Positions 29,233 through 36,987 of a stretch of 64,000 nt of DNA are shown piece after piece. Both the position numbers and the translations under genes were made by a program. The stretch covers positions 55,530 to 119,529 of the forward strand of contig NZ_CBXX010000014.1 of the NCBI RefSeq assembly GCF_000577615.1, given 5' to 3'. The notes under the pieces are model-generated. The model was not told where the DNA came from. It searched no databases and saw only the letters and a program-made list of their open reading frames with translations. Origin of the DNA: Herbaspirillum sp. RV1423. GTDB lineage: Bacteria; Pseudomonadota; Gammaproteobacteria; Burkholderiales; Burkholderiaceae_D. Position 1 is the stretch's first letter. Each line of letters begins with the position of its first letter.

Positions 29233-29308
29233 GGCCTGGTAGCTCAGTCGGTAGAGCAGAGGATTGAAAATCCTTGTGTCGGTGGTTCGATTCCGCCCCG
29301 GGCCACCA
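29233..29308 (+). tRNA. tRNA-Phe (GAA)
   Basis: 76 nt including an encoded CCA (29306-29308). The acceptor arm GGCCTGG pairs with CCGGGCC, the D-arm is AGCTCAGTCGGTAGAGC, the anticodon loop TTGAAAA carries GAA, and the T-arm contains GGTTCGATTCC. Its 3' part doubles as an integration site: a second copy lies at 34404-34451. Confidence 0.97.
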
Positions 29309-29309
29309 A
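29262..29309. repeat. attL (within tRNA-Phe)
   Basis: The first 35 bases, from the anticodon stem through the T-arm, are identical to 34404-34438. The rest, to the CCA, differs at two positions (29297 C/A and 29302 G/A). Confidence 0.88.
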
Positions 29310-29314
29310 ATTAG

Positions 29315-29351
29315 AAGCGGACTTACTGTGAATATCAGTTAGTCCGCTTTT
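29315..29351 (+). terminator. Terminator after tRNA-Phe
   Basis: Hairpin AAGCGGACT...AGTCCGCTT followed by a short T-run. It lies on the element side of attL, so this copy was brought in with the element. Confidence 0.75.
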
Positions 29352-29436
29352 CTACATTTTGGACCGTTTTCTACAATTAAAATTAAATACATCTTCATAG
29401 ATGTGAAATGAACGAATTAGCTAGGGGTAGCTTCTC

Positions 29437-29946
29437 ATGGCAATTGATCCGCGCACCGAAATTTGGAACGCAGCTTTCGAGACGAAATACGACGCTTATT
29501 TTTCAGAGCTGGTTGAAGAAACCCTTATGAAAAACTGGCTAAAGTTAGATCATGCATCAAGAGTTTTGGCTGGACTGACTGCTACTGGTTCCGCAATTAC
29601 AGGATGGGCTCTATGGAAAGACCCCTCCCTTACATGGTTGTGGCCAATCCTTACCGGGATAAGTGCAGCCCTATCCATACTTACAGAATGTCTTGGCGTA
29701 AAAGGAAAATTGCGCGAAAGTAGCAACAGCATGCGTGCTTTTTCATCCCTGCGGATTGAATTGGAAACGTTTGCCTACCGCATGAAAATTGACCCTCAAT
29801 TTTCAGTCACTTCTTTCCAAAAAGAATTGCTAGCCTTCCGTGACCGCTACACTCAAGAGTGCAAGCGAACCAAGGATGACATTCTCCGAACAAATTCTAT
29901 GCAAGTGAAATGCCAAAAAAACCTTGATCAACGCCTAGGCTACTAA
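29437..29946 (+). CDS. SLATT-like two-TM membrane protein
   Basis: 169 aa. A soluble N-terminal part of about 35 residues with a conserved-looking Trp, two adjacent TM helices (about 42-60 and 65-85), and a long charged helical C-terminus. This layout matches SLATT proteins, which are proposed pore-forming effectors in nucleotide-signal defence systems; no cyclase or SLOG gene is seen here. It sits between the tRNA and the integrase, convergent to the latter. A Pro-rich small ORF starts 18 nt downstream. Family assignment is by architecture only. Confidence 0.6.
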   Translation: MAIDPRTEIWNAAFETKYDAYFSELVEETLMKNWLKLDHASRVLAGLTATGSAITGWALWKDPSLTWLWPILTGISAALSILTECLGVKGKLRESSNSMRAFSSLRIELETFAYRMKIDPQFSVTSFQKELLAFRDRYTQECKRTKDDILRTNSMQVKCQKNLDQRLGY

Positions 29947-29964
29947 AACCGTTTGAGGAATGCT

Positions 29965-30072
29965 ATGAAACAGATTGCGACTTCACCGCTAGGTACCCCA
30001 GCTCCATTGCCTAGACCGCATCGCGCGCCGCCAGGACCACGTCCGGGTCCCCCACCTCGCCCAGGCGCATAG
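29965..30072 (+). CDS. 35-aa proline-rich peptide
   Basis: ATG at 29965 with GAGG about seven bases upstream, 18 nt after the SLATT-like gene. The short N-terminus MKQIATSPLG is followed by about 25 residues rich in Pro and Arg (PRPHRAPPGPRPG), with no acidic residue at all. It is a separate small cistron, probably cotranscribed with the SLATT-like gene. The composition recalls proline-rich ribosome-binding antimicrobial peptides, but that is only a resemblance. It could also be a chance open frame, because GC-rich DNA favours Pro codons. Confidence 0.4.
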   Translation: MKQIATSPLGTPAPLPRPHRAPPGPRPGPPPRPGA

Positions 30073-30122
30073 AGATTCCCTTGTCGAACCTCGCATGAGT
30101 GAATAGCAACGCTAATGTCGCA

Positions 30123-31115
30123 TCAGTCCTTGCCACGTTTAAATAGAGGCCGAACGAGATCTCCCCGTCGCTCTCTAGTATAAATTTCAGTCGTGCTTCG
30201 GTTCTTATGGCCCAAGAGACTTTGCGCATGAGCAAGGTCTTCGACATCAGTCGCGGCCTTTGCGCGAAGATCCCTGAATTGAAAACTTACCCCTGATTTC
30301 TCCCGAGCCTTGTCGAATCTTGATCTCAAGGCAAAATATGTCAAAGATTTCCCATCGGGGTCTTGCAGAAGCGTGTGATTTGTTGTGCTACGAGGTTTTG
30401 CCAATATCCTAGCGATAACATCCGCAAGATCGCCCTCTATAGCTATACGTAGCTTCTTACCTGTTTTGTTCTGGGAAATCGATAATTTCCCATCAGCTAT
30501 ATCACCCACCACTATTTTCAATACATCCGCCGGGCGCTGAGCGGTACACAAAGCCAGATCCATCGCATCCTGCACCGTTGGATGAGCAGTTCGCCATAGC
30601 GAGAGGTATTCCTCATCCGAAACGTATCGATCTCGCGCCTTTTCTTTGAAACCTTTCACACCGACACAAGGATTCACAGAATCCACGTATCCCCAGGCTC
30701 TCGCATAATTGAATATGGTGCTGAAGAGCGCCTTCTCTCTGTTTGCCCGGACCTTCGATGTCTCTCCACGAACTCTCAAATATTCAGCGATATCAAATGG
30801 TCGAATTCGTTCAATCGGCAACTCACCAAATACTACATCGAGTAGCCGGAAATACTGCGCATAGTCCCTCTGCGTAATCGGACGAAGCGTCGGTAGCACC
30901 TCGCGCATATAGCGTCTTCCGATCACGCCAAATGTTCTATCATCCCCCTCAGACTGTGTACCTTCTATATCAGCCCACTTCCGACGCGCCTCATTGAGAT
31001 CGTGCCCAAGAGATGTCCATTTTCGCGGCAAAGTACTCGACACGTGATAGTACGCGTTCCCCTTGACGTGCATCCTTGGAGGTAAATTAAGATTACCCTG
31101 CCGTCGCCTTCCCAT
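30123..31115 (-). CDS. int: Tyrosine-family site-specific integrase
   Basis: 330 aa. Catalytic residues are visible: R194 (TAQRPADV), K217, R284 in the box RDLRAKAATD, H303 (LGHKNRST) and Y312. The usual first His of box II (HxxR) is replaced by R281, as in a subgroup of phage-like integrases. The N-terminal arm/core-binding part covers about 60-160. It lies close to attL and reads toward it. It overlaps the small ORF upstream by 23 nt, so the two are probably coexpressed. Confidence 0.92.
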   Translation of the reverse strand: MGRRRQGNLNLPPRMHVKGNAYYHVSSTLPRKWTSLGHDLNEARRKWADIEGTQSEGDDRTFGVIGRRYMREVLPTLRPITQRDYAQYFRLLDVVFGELPIERIRPFDIAEYLRVRGETSKVRANREKALFSTIFNYARAWGYVDSVNPCVGVKGFKEKARDRYVSDEEYLSLWRTAHPTVQDAMDLALCTAQRPADVLKIVVGDIADGKLSISQNKTGKKLRIAIEGDLADVIARILAKPRSTTNHTLLQDPDGKSLTYFALRSRFDKAREKSGVSFQFRDLRAKAATDVEDLAHAQSLLGHKNRSTTEIYTRERRGDLVRPLFKRGKD

Positions 31116-31338
31116 ACTTACGATTTAAAACCTTTCCCAACGCTGAAAAATTAGGCCTTGTATCCCATAGCAGCTTAGGCATCATCAGCTCACCAACCAA
31201 GACCTGCTGCCCCTTCTCAACACTGTCCGAAGTGACGATGGTCTGAGCAAGACGAATTTCTTCAGGTGCGCCGGTTTTCTTATTGCGATAGGGAATGATC
31301 TTGTAACCGACGATGCGGAGTAAGTGCTTGGTATCCAT
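31093..31338 (-). CDS. Small hypothetical protein upstream of the integrase
   Basis: 81 aa from the ATG at 31338 (AAGGAAAAT ribosome site); a 100-aa reading from 31395 is less likely. Basic protein with a predicted beta-rich core (RIVGYKIIPYRNKKTG, then RLAQTIV, QQVLVGELMMPKLLW). Its position directly upstream of and overlapping int suggests an excisionase or a DNA-binding accessory factor. The beta-rich small form also recalls phage single-stranded-DNA-binding proteins. I cannot assign a family. Confidence 0.55.
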   Translation of the reverse strand: MDTKHLLRIVGYKIIPYRNKKTGAPEEIRLAQTIVTSDSVEKGQQVLVGELMMPKLLWDTRPNFSALGKVLNRKYGKATAG

Positions 31339-31525
31339 ATTTTCCTTTTTGAGTTGAATTTTGCTGATCTGTTGTTGATGCGCTTGAAACGCCAAAACCG
31401 TGTCATATGTATGCCATATATTGCATATTTCTTACACGGTTTATGAAATATACCTACCTTTCAAATTTTTTACAATAAAAAACAATGTGCGACAATTCGG
31501 TATCAGCCGCAGAGGACTAAGAAAA
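31339..31525. promoter_or_regulatory. Divergent control region of the element
   Basis: 187 AT-rich bases between the int-side operon (minus) and the putative regulator (plus). ATGCCATATATTGCATAT (31409 onward) contains overlapping TATGCCATA / TATTGCATA dyads that look like operator half-sites. This is the natural place for a lysogeny-type switch. Confidence 0.5.
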
Positions 31526-32164
31526 ATGAAAACAGTGAAGGACGTCGCGCTTACAGAACGATTGAGAGATCTGATAGTGCGCAGATTTGGCGAACGTGGA
31601 AAATTCCGACTTCTAGAAGAAGCCAGCGGAATCGGAGAATCGAAATGGAAAAATATCTACTATCGTAAGCAGGAGGCTACTGCAGAGATTATTGATTTTT
31701 GGTCTAGTCGATACCCAGAAGATGAAGTCTGGCTAAAGACCGGGAAAATGCAGCCCCGCGAAGACGAATATCCCTTTTTGGCACCGGTTGCGACAACATG
31801 GGAAGGGCAAACAATCGGAGATCGCCTGAACTGGGTAATTACAGAATGGGCGTCGCCGGTTGGAGAAGAGCTAACAAAATACTTAGAGGGACGCTCAAAC
31901 AAGAAAGTGAGCGCACTGCAATGGCAACGCGTGATCATGCGCCTAGACCAACCAAGTGTTGAAATGATTAATGTCGTATGCAAGGCCAGGCCGATGTTTT
32001 TAGAGTGGGTTCACTTTGGCGGCATTTTCTCGCCACTCCAAGTAGATCCGTCCGACAAAGAATCGATAGCGGAATGGAAGAAACACGAGAAAAGAAACTG
32101 GAAGATATTTGAAAGAGCAATCACTCGCACGATAAATGAGCAAAGTGAGAAAGAAGATTCCTAA
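31526..32164 (+). CDS. Putative regulator of the element
   Basis: 212 aa from the ATG at 31526 with AGAGGA upstream; a longer frame from 31400 runs through the control region. The N-terminal part (RLRDLIVRRFGERGKFRLLEEASGI then SKWKNIYYRK) reads like a helix-turn-helix with the usual recognition-helix spacing. It is followed by a WLKTGKMQP-type segment common in phage-repressor N-terminal domains. The C-terminal part is helical and unassigned. Transcribed away from int, like a repressor or activator; function inferred only. Confidence 0.55.
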   Translation: MKTVKDVALTERLRDLIVRRFGERGKFRLLEEASGIGESKWKNIYYRKQEATAEIIDFWSSRYPEDEVWLKTGKMQPREDEYPFLAPVATTWEGQTIGDRLNWVITEWASPVGEELTKYLEGRSNKKVSALQWQRVIMRLDQPSVEMINVVCKARPMFLEWVHFGGIFSPLQVDPSDKESIAEWKKHEKRNWKIFERAITRTINEQSEKEDS

Positions 32165-32212
32165 CTTGGGCATCGAAGCGGGAGTTCTTCAGCGCATCTC
32201 GCTATATCAAAT

Positions 32213-32247
32213 AAAAAAAAGCCAGGGTTATCCTGGCTCTTTTTTTA
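32213..32247. terminator. Bidirectional terminator
   Basis: A-run, GCCAGG, loop GTTAT, CCTGGC, then T-run. It sits between the convergent regulator and ImmA/IrrE genes. Confidence 0.9.
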
Positions 32248-32289
32248 GTTGTAGTACGACAAACTATGGCTGAATCAGCTAGCAAAAAG

Positions 32290-33498
32290 CTATTTTTTAT
32301 AGCCTAAAAAAGAGAGCACAGTACCTTTCTCGCCACGTTTCGGTATGTTCGTTGCCTCAACACGAGCGGAACGCAATGTCGCCAACTCGACTACATCCGC
32401 GGGAGCCGAAAAGAAGTTCTCTCTAAGTGAACATAACTTCTCAATGTCTCTAGAAGAAACTCCTAAATATCGAGAAAAGTCTTCTGCCGCAAGAACGCCT
32501 TCATTTATGAGTAGCTCGACAGTACGACGCATAAGCCTCGGCAGCTCAATCTCCCATTTATCGTCATAAGGCTCCGCCTTAGAACCCCATCGAGCTGATC
32601 TCCGCTTAAAAAGCGCAAGCTTCTCCTCATCACTGAGAAAGCCGAGCACATGCAGTCTCATCATCATTGCAGCAACTGATACCCCCCATCGCTGCTTGAG
32701 AATAAGCAAATTATCTAGGTTCGGTGGTAAACGAACCTCATTAGAAAATGCCTCTGCGGGGAGCAAAAATGCACTAGCAAATTTGTGTGCCTGCTTCTCC
32801 ATTTGGTTATAGCGATCTCGCTCATCAGCACGAGGAATGTGCTTATGCAAAATAAGATGACCAATCTCATGAGCCAGATCGAAACGACTTCTAAATGCGT
32901 TGCCTTTATCTGCCGATAAAAAGATTATTGGACGCCCGAGCAATTCACTCCAACTAGAAAGTCCCTCAATCGCTGAAATCTCAGTCTCTTCTCTTACGAT
33001 AATGATCCCGGCACTTTCTGCGGCTAAAGTAAGATTTTGAATCGGTCCCCGCCCCAATTGCCAAAGAGCTCGGCATTCCTCAGCCGCATCTTCAATATCA
33101 ACGTCACCAATCTGCTCAGGGTCTTCAAACGAGCGCTCCGGCAAATTCAACTTTGGATAATCGACATATTCGTTGAGCAAAACGGCCAATTCTTGCGCCC
33201 ATTCCGTGCGGGCTTCCAACTTAGCTCTAGCCGCCTTCAAAGCAGAAGCGTTGCTACGATACAAAGGAGCTGTAATCGACATGAGGGAGGGTCGTGTCAG
33301 CCATTCAGACTGAACATTGAGAACCGAAGCAAGACGCTCAAAAGTCTCTACTTCAGGGGCCTGATCTCCTTTGCACCATTTAGTAACGGTAGATGCAGCT
33401 ACCCCGACAAGACTTGCCAGTTGTCCCTTGGTCAGTCCACGCGCTGCAAGTGCTTGCTCAAGGCGCGTCGGCTGAATATCAGTTATTCCCTTGCTCAT
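32290..33498 (-). CDS. XRE-HTH / ImmA-IrrE metalloprotease
   Basis: 402 aa from the ATG at 33498, which opens directly into an XRE helix-turn-helix (about 10-60: LTKGQLASLVGVAASTVTKWCKG). A central zinc protease domain has HEIGH (210-214) and a downstream E near 234 in EKQAHKFASAFLLPAE. ImmA-type proteases cut repressors (ICEBs1 ImmR) or respond to damage (IrrE). Here the protease is fused to its own DNA-binding domain and overlaps the start region of the 219-aa gene by 20 nt, forming a two-gene module. Confidence 0.88.
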   Translation of the reverse strand: MSKGITDIQPTRLEQALAARGLTKGQLASLVGVAASTVTKWCKGDQAPEVETFERLASVLNVQSEWLTRPSLMSITAPLYRSNASALKAARAKLEARTEWAQELAVLLNEYVDYPKLNLPERSFEDPEQIGDVDIEDAAEECRALWQLGRGPIQNLTLAAESAGIIIVREETEISAIEGLSSWSELLGRPIIFLSADKGNAFRSRFDLAHEIGHLILHKHIPRADERDRYNQMEKQAHKFASAFLLPAEAFSNEVRLPPNLDNLLILKQRWGVSVAAMMMRLHVLGFLSDEEKLALFKRRSARWGSKAEPYDDKWEIELPRLMRRTVELLINEGVLAAEDFSRYLGVSSRDIEKLCSLRENFFSAPADVVELATLRSARVEATNIPKRGEKGTVLSFLGYKK

Positions 33499-34138
33499 TA
33501 CCAGTTTTCTTCTTGGTGATAGTTCTAAGAATCGGCTTCGCATTGTCGACCTGTGCGACCGCATCTGCCTCATCATAAATTTTTAGAAAGTCAGCTATTG
33601 TACTGATGTACAGCCATGATTTCATATTTGGCGCTGGAAGTGCCAACATGACTTGGGTGAGCTGGGAAATATTATTTTCATCAGCGCCATCCATGATCCC
33701 AACGATAAAAATCGTCCCCGCAGTCAACTCTGAATCTTGCTGAAACAAATCCGCTTGAATAAATTTTTTATTGATCGCGTGATTCTGATCTGCCAACTTC
33801 TTGCGCGTAGAGCTTCGCCCTAAATCAACCCATTGATGACCAGGCACATTCAGTCGAGCAATGTTAAAAATACCCAGCTTCCCGATAACCAGTTTGGTAC
33901 CTCGAAGCGGTGAAGGGTCAGCGCCATGGGCCTGTAAAGCATCAAAAAAAGATTCATTGATAGAAAAATGCTTGTTCTGCCCTGCTGCCGATGGCCTGTG
34001 ACCCTTTTCGAAATCTGAAGCCCTAGAACGCCCCTTTGCATCGCCGCTGAAATAAGCATCTTCGAACGCCATGAGGGCATCACGCGGGATATGTTTAATG
34101 ATCAGCTTTTCCAGATCGCCTGCATTCGTCGAGAGCAT
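33479..34138 (-). CDS. Unknown protein paired with the ImmA/IrrE protease
   Basis: 219 aa, no recognised domain. The sequence is of mixed alpha/beta character: LVIGKLGIFNIARLNVPGHQWVDLGRS, then TIFIVGIMDGADENNISQL, and a basic tail (TITKKKTG). It is first in a two-gene operon with the XRE-ImmA/IrrE gene, overlapping by 20 nt, which implies translational coupling. By position it could be the protease substrate or a toxin held in check by it. AT-richer than the chromosome. The function is not deducible from sequence alone. Confidence 0.65.
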   Translation of the reverse strand: MLSTNAGDLEKLIIKHIPRDALMAFEDAYFSGDAKGRSRASDFEKGHRPSAAGQNKHFSINESFFDALQAHGADPSPLRGTKLVIGKLGIFNIARLNVPGHQWVDLGRSSTRKKLADQNHAINKKFIQADLFQQDSELTAGTIFIVGIMDGADENNISQLTQVMLALPAPNMKSWLYISTIADFLKIYDEADAVAQVDNAKPILRTITKKKTGNEQGNN

Positions 34139-34403
34139 ATTTCACCTAAATATTTTTCCAATAACAGGAATATATATCAAAATACTTTCGTGTGCGATGG
34201 TTTTTATCAAGATTTCACGTTGCAGCAACTGAGAGTTTCAAAAAAAGAAACATTCGTTATTGAAGACACTACTAGCCCTGAGGTAACCATGTTCTACAAC
34301 TCAGATTGCCCCCACGTAAATTCGAGGGATTGCGCCGCATTGGAACAACGAATTTGTAGAATGCTTTTAGTCTAAGTCATTCATTTAATGACTAAATGGC
34401 AAT
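34139..34403. other. Element right-end intergenic region
   Basis: 265 bp, AT-rich, between the two-gene module and attR. A 94-codon plus-strand frame crosses it but begins inside the gene at 34138, lacks a ribosome site and resembles nothing known. Probably the promoter of the minus-strand module. Confidence 0.5.
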
Positions 34404-34451
34404 GATTGAAAATCCTTGTGTCGGTGGTTCGATTCCGCACCGGACCACCAA
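34404..34451. repeat. attR, displaced tRNA-Phe 3' fragment
   Basis: The 48 bases match attL at all but two positions, including the T-arm and CCA. Both differences are in the 3' acceptor region; the change at 34444 would mispair with the tRNA 5' arm. It is therefore a non-functional relic, probably the original host tRNA end pushed aside at integration and since mutated. Confidence 0.85.
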
Positions 34452-34470
34452 GAATGAGCGGCACCAAAAC

Positions 34471-34497
34471 AAGGGCTTACAGCAATGTAAGCCCTTT
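34471..34497 (+). terminator. Terminator after attR (probable original tRNA-Phe terminator)
   Basis: AAGGGCTTAC, loop, GTAAGCCCTTTT. It follows the displaced tRNA end at the distance expected for the old tRNA terminator. It also lies just past the end of the minus-strand protease gene. Confidence 0.75.
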
Positions 34498-34501
34498 TGT
34501 A

Positions 34502-35311
34502 TTACAAGGACGAAAACCGGCCGATGGTCGCGTCGATGTGCTGCAAAACCACCGAGAGGCGAAGCGCGACGATGACCTGAGATTTCTCATCTTTCTCCAG
34601 TATCATCCCACCGACCTTCGGGGGAAGAATGGATGAGAAAGGCAGTCTCAGCCCTGTATTGATCAGGGGGCCGCCGCTCAATCCTTTGGGGCCGATAGTA
34701 TTTTCTTCCTTGCCGTCCTCATTGATCGAGCGATTCTCGCGTTTGATTGCAATATGGGTTTCCGGCGACATTCCCCTTTTTTTGAAATATTCGTCGGCAT
34801 CCGCCTGCAGGTTCGTATAACGAAACATGAGGGGGATGAGCCTGCGCGCCCGTCGATCATCCGGACTGATTTTTTTGTTCTTCGAGACAGGAAAGCCCAT
34901 CGCCATATATAGGCCGGTGCCGCCCTCATGAGAACGCCGATTCTCGATATTGTCCTCCGGAATGCAGGCAATTATGCGCGCCTCTTCGGCGGTGAGTTCG
35001 TGCCATGCAAAGTCGAACGGGTCGTCCTCACGGGGCTTGTCTCCAGGGTCGACGAGATGAAACAGTCTTTCGATAGCAACCAATTCATTCGAAAACGGAG
35101 TACCTAAGGCAAGCGCGGCATGTTTGTGATTGTCTATCACGTGTGCGGCGGTGACGAGAAACTTTCGATTCCTGTACTCGATCGCGAAGCATGTTCCAAG
35201 CAGTTCCGGATCTCCGGTCTCGACAAAAGCATAGACCGGGTATACGGCGAATGTAAATTTGCCGACTGCGTCGGCGCTTACCTGCTCTATTAATTTCATT
35301 GAATCTGTCAT
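34502..35311 (-). CDS. Trypsin-like serine protease
   Basis: 269 aa from the ATG at 35311 (GGGGA upstream); no signal peptide, so cytosolic. A chymotrypsin-type triad is visible: H57 in LVTAAHVID, D100 in DPFDFAWHEL and S212 in GLSGGPL. Solitary cytoplasmic trypsin-like proteases are common next to defence genes, where they act as activators or effectors. Here the gene sits just past attR with a DUF2726 gene upstream in the same direction. AT-richer than the core, so likely acquired. Confidence 0.8.
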   Translation of the reverse strand: MTDSMKLIEQVSADAVGKFTFAVYPVYAFVETGDPELLGTCFAIEYRNRKFLVTAAHVIDNHKHAALALGTPFSNELVAIERLFHLVDPGDKPREDDPFDFAWHELTAEEARIIACIPEDNIENRRSHEGGTGLYMAMGFPVSKNKKISPDDRRARRLIPLMFRYTNLQADADEYFKKRGMSPETHIAIKRENRSINEDGKEENTIGPKGLSGGPLINTGLRLPFSSILPPKVGGMILEKDEKSQVIVALRLSVVLQHIDATIGRFSSL

Positions 35312-35364
35312 TATCAGTAATCCCCACTTAATCACCCGCCTGATCAGAATTTCCCGAGGGCGCC

Positions 35365-35934
35365 TCAGGGCGCGTTCTGGATCTTTCTTTGAAGCGCGGC
35401 GTGAAGCGTTGAGTCATCGATTTCTGCATTGTCGATACGTAAAAGCGAAATCCCCAGATGCCGCAGCAAGAATGTCTTCACTTCGTCGTTTTCGATCTGG
35501 CGATCGTTCGTCGTGTGAGATCTGCCATCGAGTTCGATCGCAAACAGGATGTTGCCCGAAGTGTCGGCGATCACGAAATCCAGCGATAGCTTGGTCACCG
35601 GATTCAATATTTTCCAGCGCGTCGCGTTGGTCAGGCTAAACCCGCCCTGGGGCGCCAGGTGAGCCCACCACTGGTTAAAAGAATTCATTGCCTTCTGGTC
35701 AATCTGGAAAAGCTGGAGGAGATGAACCTGACACCAGATCAACTCACTCGGGCGCCACTGCTGAAGCAATTTCAGCAGCATCGCTTCACGCGGAAACAAC
35801 TTCTTGGGGCTCAGCATTTGCAGCAACCGTTCAATCTCGGTCAGTTCAAAATCCGCCGACCATGACTGCTCAGCCCTGTCCAGGTAGTCTTGAAAACTTT
35901 CATTCTGGCCAACGATATCAGGACGGAACACCAT
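35365..35934 (-). CDS. DUF2726 (PD-(D/E)XK-like) protein
   Basis: 189 aa. The C-terminal half holds a restriction-endonuclease-fold core: SLDFVIADTSGNILFAIELDGRSH, with an acidic-x-ExD pattern and a following His, then LLRHLGISLLRID. DUF2726 proteins are Vsr-like nucleases by fold. The N-terminal half is helical and unassigned. It precedes the serine protease gene by 54 nt on the same strand, so the two probably form an operon. Activity is unproven. Confidence 0.75.
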   Translation of the reverse strand: MVFRPDIVGQNESFQDYLDRAEQSWSADFELTEIERLLQMLSPKKLFPREAMLLKLLQQWRPSELIWCQVHLLQLFQIDQKAMNSFNQWWAHLAPQGGFSLTNATRWKILNPVTKLSLDFVIADTSGNILFAIELDGRSHTTNDRQIENDEVKTFLLRHLGISLLRIDNAEIDDSTLHAALQRKIQNAP

Positions 35935-36164
35935 ATTGTTCTTTCATCAAAACATAAAAACCAGAGAGTAACCGATCCGCAAACTCCGGCGTACTGGAAG
36001 ATGAATATTTCCGCATGGGCGTCGAGAATGCAAGGCTCCGGAGAAATCTGCCCGACGCGAGCAACGAAGAGTTGACTTGCCGACGGCAGCCCAAAATGAT
36101 GCGACAATTGCTCTCCCCTGCCGGACATCAATAAAAACACCGCAATAATGCGACAACAACCAAT

Positions 36165-36755
36165 ATGAATACTGGATTACTGGCTTCGCTAAGCGATAGC
36201 GCAAATGATTTCAAAAACGTGGTGTGGCCGCGGATCTCGACAACGCCTCTGGTGGGCGGCGGCGTTCTCAAGCCGGTGGAAGCAGTCGCCGAGAAGGAGT
36301 TCAAGGACGAACTGGATTTGCTGGCCGGTATCGATGCCTGGCAAATTCTGTATGACACTTCCAGCATTCGAGGAATCGCCAGCCGAGTGCAATGGGGTTC
36401 GCGCCATGATTCTTTCAGCATCCGCATTGCTGTACGTTCGGGAAACGACACCGAGTTTCAGAAAAGACTCTATGCCATTCGCAACAGGCAAGAAGGGCCT
36501 CTCTATCCTCATATCACCATCCAGGCTTATCTGGACCGAAAGAACGGAAGTTTGCAGGCTGCGGCGGCAATCAAAACCATTGACCTGATCGAAGCAGCAG
36601 CCTTCCTGATGGAAAAAAGAGAGAGCCTGTATTCCCGACCTGATTTTTACGGATTCATCGCCAATGGGGATGGCTCCAGTTTTATTTATATGCGTTGGAG
36701 TTACCTGATCTACAAAGGCCTGTTGCAAGAGGCAGATATTGTTGCCTCCTTGTAG
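36165..36755 (+). CDS. Hypothetical protein of the accessory region
   Basis: 196 aa, no recognised domain and no signal peptide. Fairly balanced alpha/beta character: LLAGIDAWQILYDTSSIRGIASRVQWG, then HITIQAYLDRKNGSLQAAAAIKTI. Transcribed away from the DUF2726/protease pair, with a 230-bp gap between the two directions. I cannot name a family. It reads as a real protein (even residue use, full-length frame), not as a chance frame. Confidence 0.65.
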   Translation: MNTGLLASLSDSANDFKNVVWPRISTTPLVGGGVLKPVEAVAEKEFKDELDLLAGIDAWQILYDTSSIRGIASRVQWGSRHDSFSIRIAVRSGNDTEFQKRLYAIRNRQEGPLYPHITIQAYLDRKNGSLQAAAAIKTIDLIEAAAFLMEKRESLYSRPDFYGFIANGDGSSFIYMRWSYLIYKGLLQEADIVASL

Positions 36756-36839
36756 GACATGCAAGTTGGACGGGCTGCCGCGTCTGCCACGTCCAATGGC
36801 GTTTGCGGGCCGGACGAAGCAGGCGTTCGACAAGCGTCC

Positions 36840-36871
36840 CCGGCATGTGCTCTTCTGCCAGCACGTGCCGG
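36840..36871. repeat. Inverted repeat
   Basis: CCGGCATGTGCT and its near complement (one mismatch) form 12-nt arms around an 8-nt loop, with no T-run. It lies downstream of the 196-aa gene. Confidence 0.55.
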
Positions 36872-36987
36872 CATTAGGGAGTAGAATCAACATCAGTCTG
36901 CAGACTGCCACCGAAACTTGATGAAAATCAACTCCATGCCAGGCGGCTCCGCGACTTCGAGCAACCATTTTTCACGCAGCATCTTCC

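Larger units (their letters stand above)
29262..34451. mobile_element. Small integrated element in the tRNA-Phe gene
   Basis: Bounded by direct copies of the tRNA-Phe 3' end. It has the tyrosine integrase gene near the tRNA end and visibly lower GC than both flanks. It contains a SLATT-like gene, a Pro-rich small ORF, the integrase, a small conserved-looking ORF, a divergent putative regulator, an XRE-ImmA/IrrE protease and an unknown partner. No capsid, tail, replication or conjugation genes are present, so it is a satellite-like element or a reduced prophage remnant. Confidence 0.85.

Noticed and set aside
34091..34375. 94-codon plus-strand frame at the right end of the element
   Set aside because: It begins inside the oppositely oriented 219-aa gene, has no ribosome site, and resembles no family; the region is better read as the promoter of that gene.
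34404..34451. Second tRNA gene
   Set aside because: Only the 3' part from the anticodon stem onward is present; the 5' half is absent, so it is an attachment-site relic.
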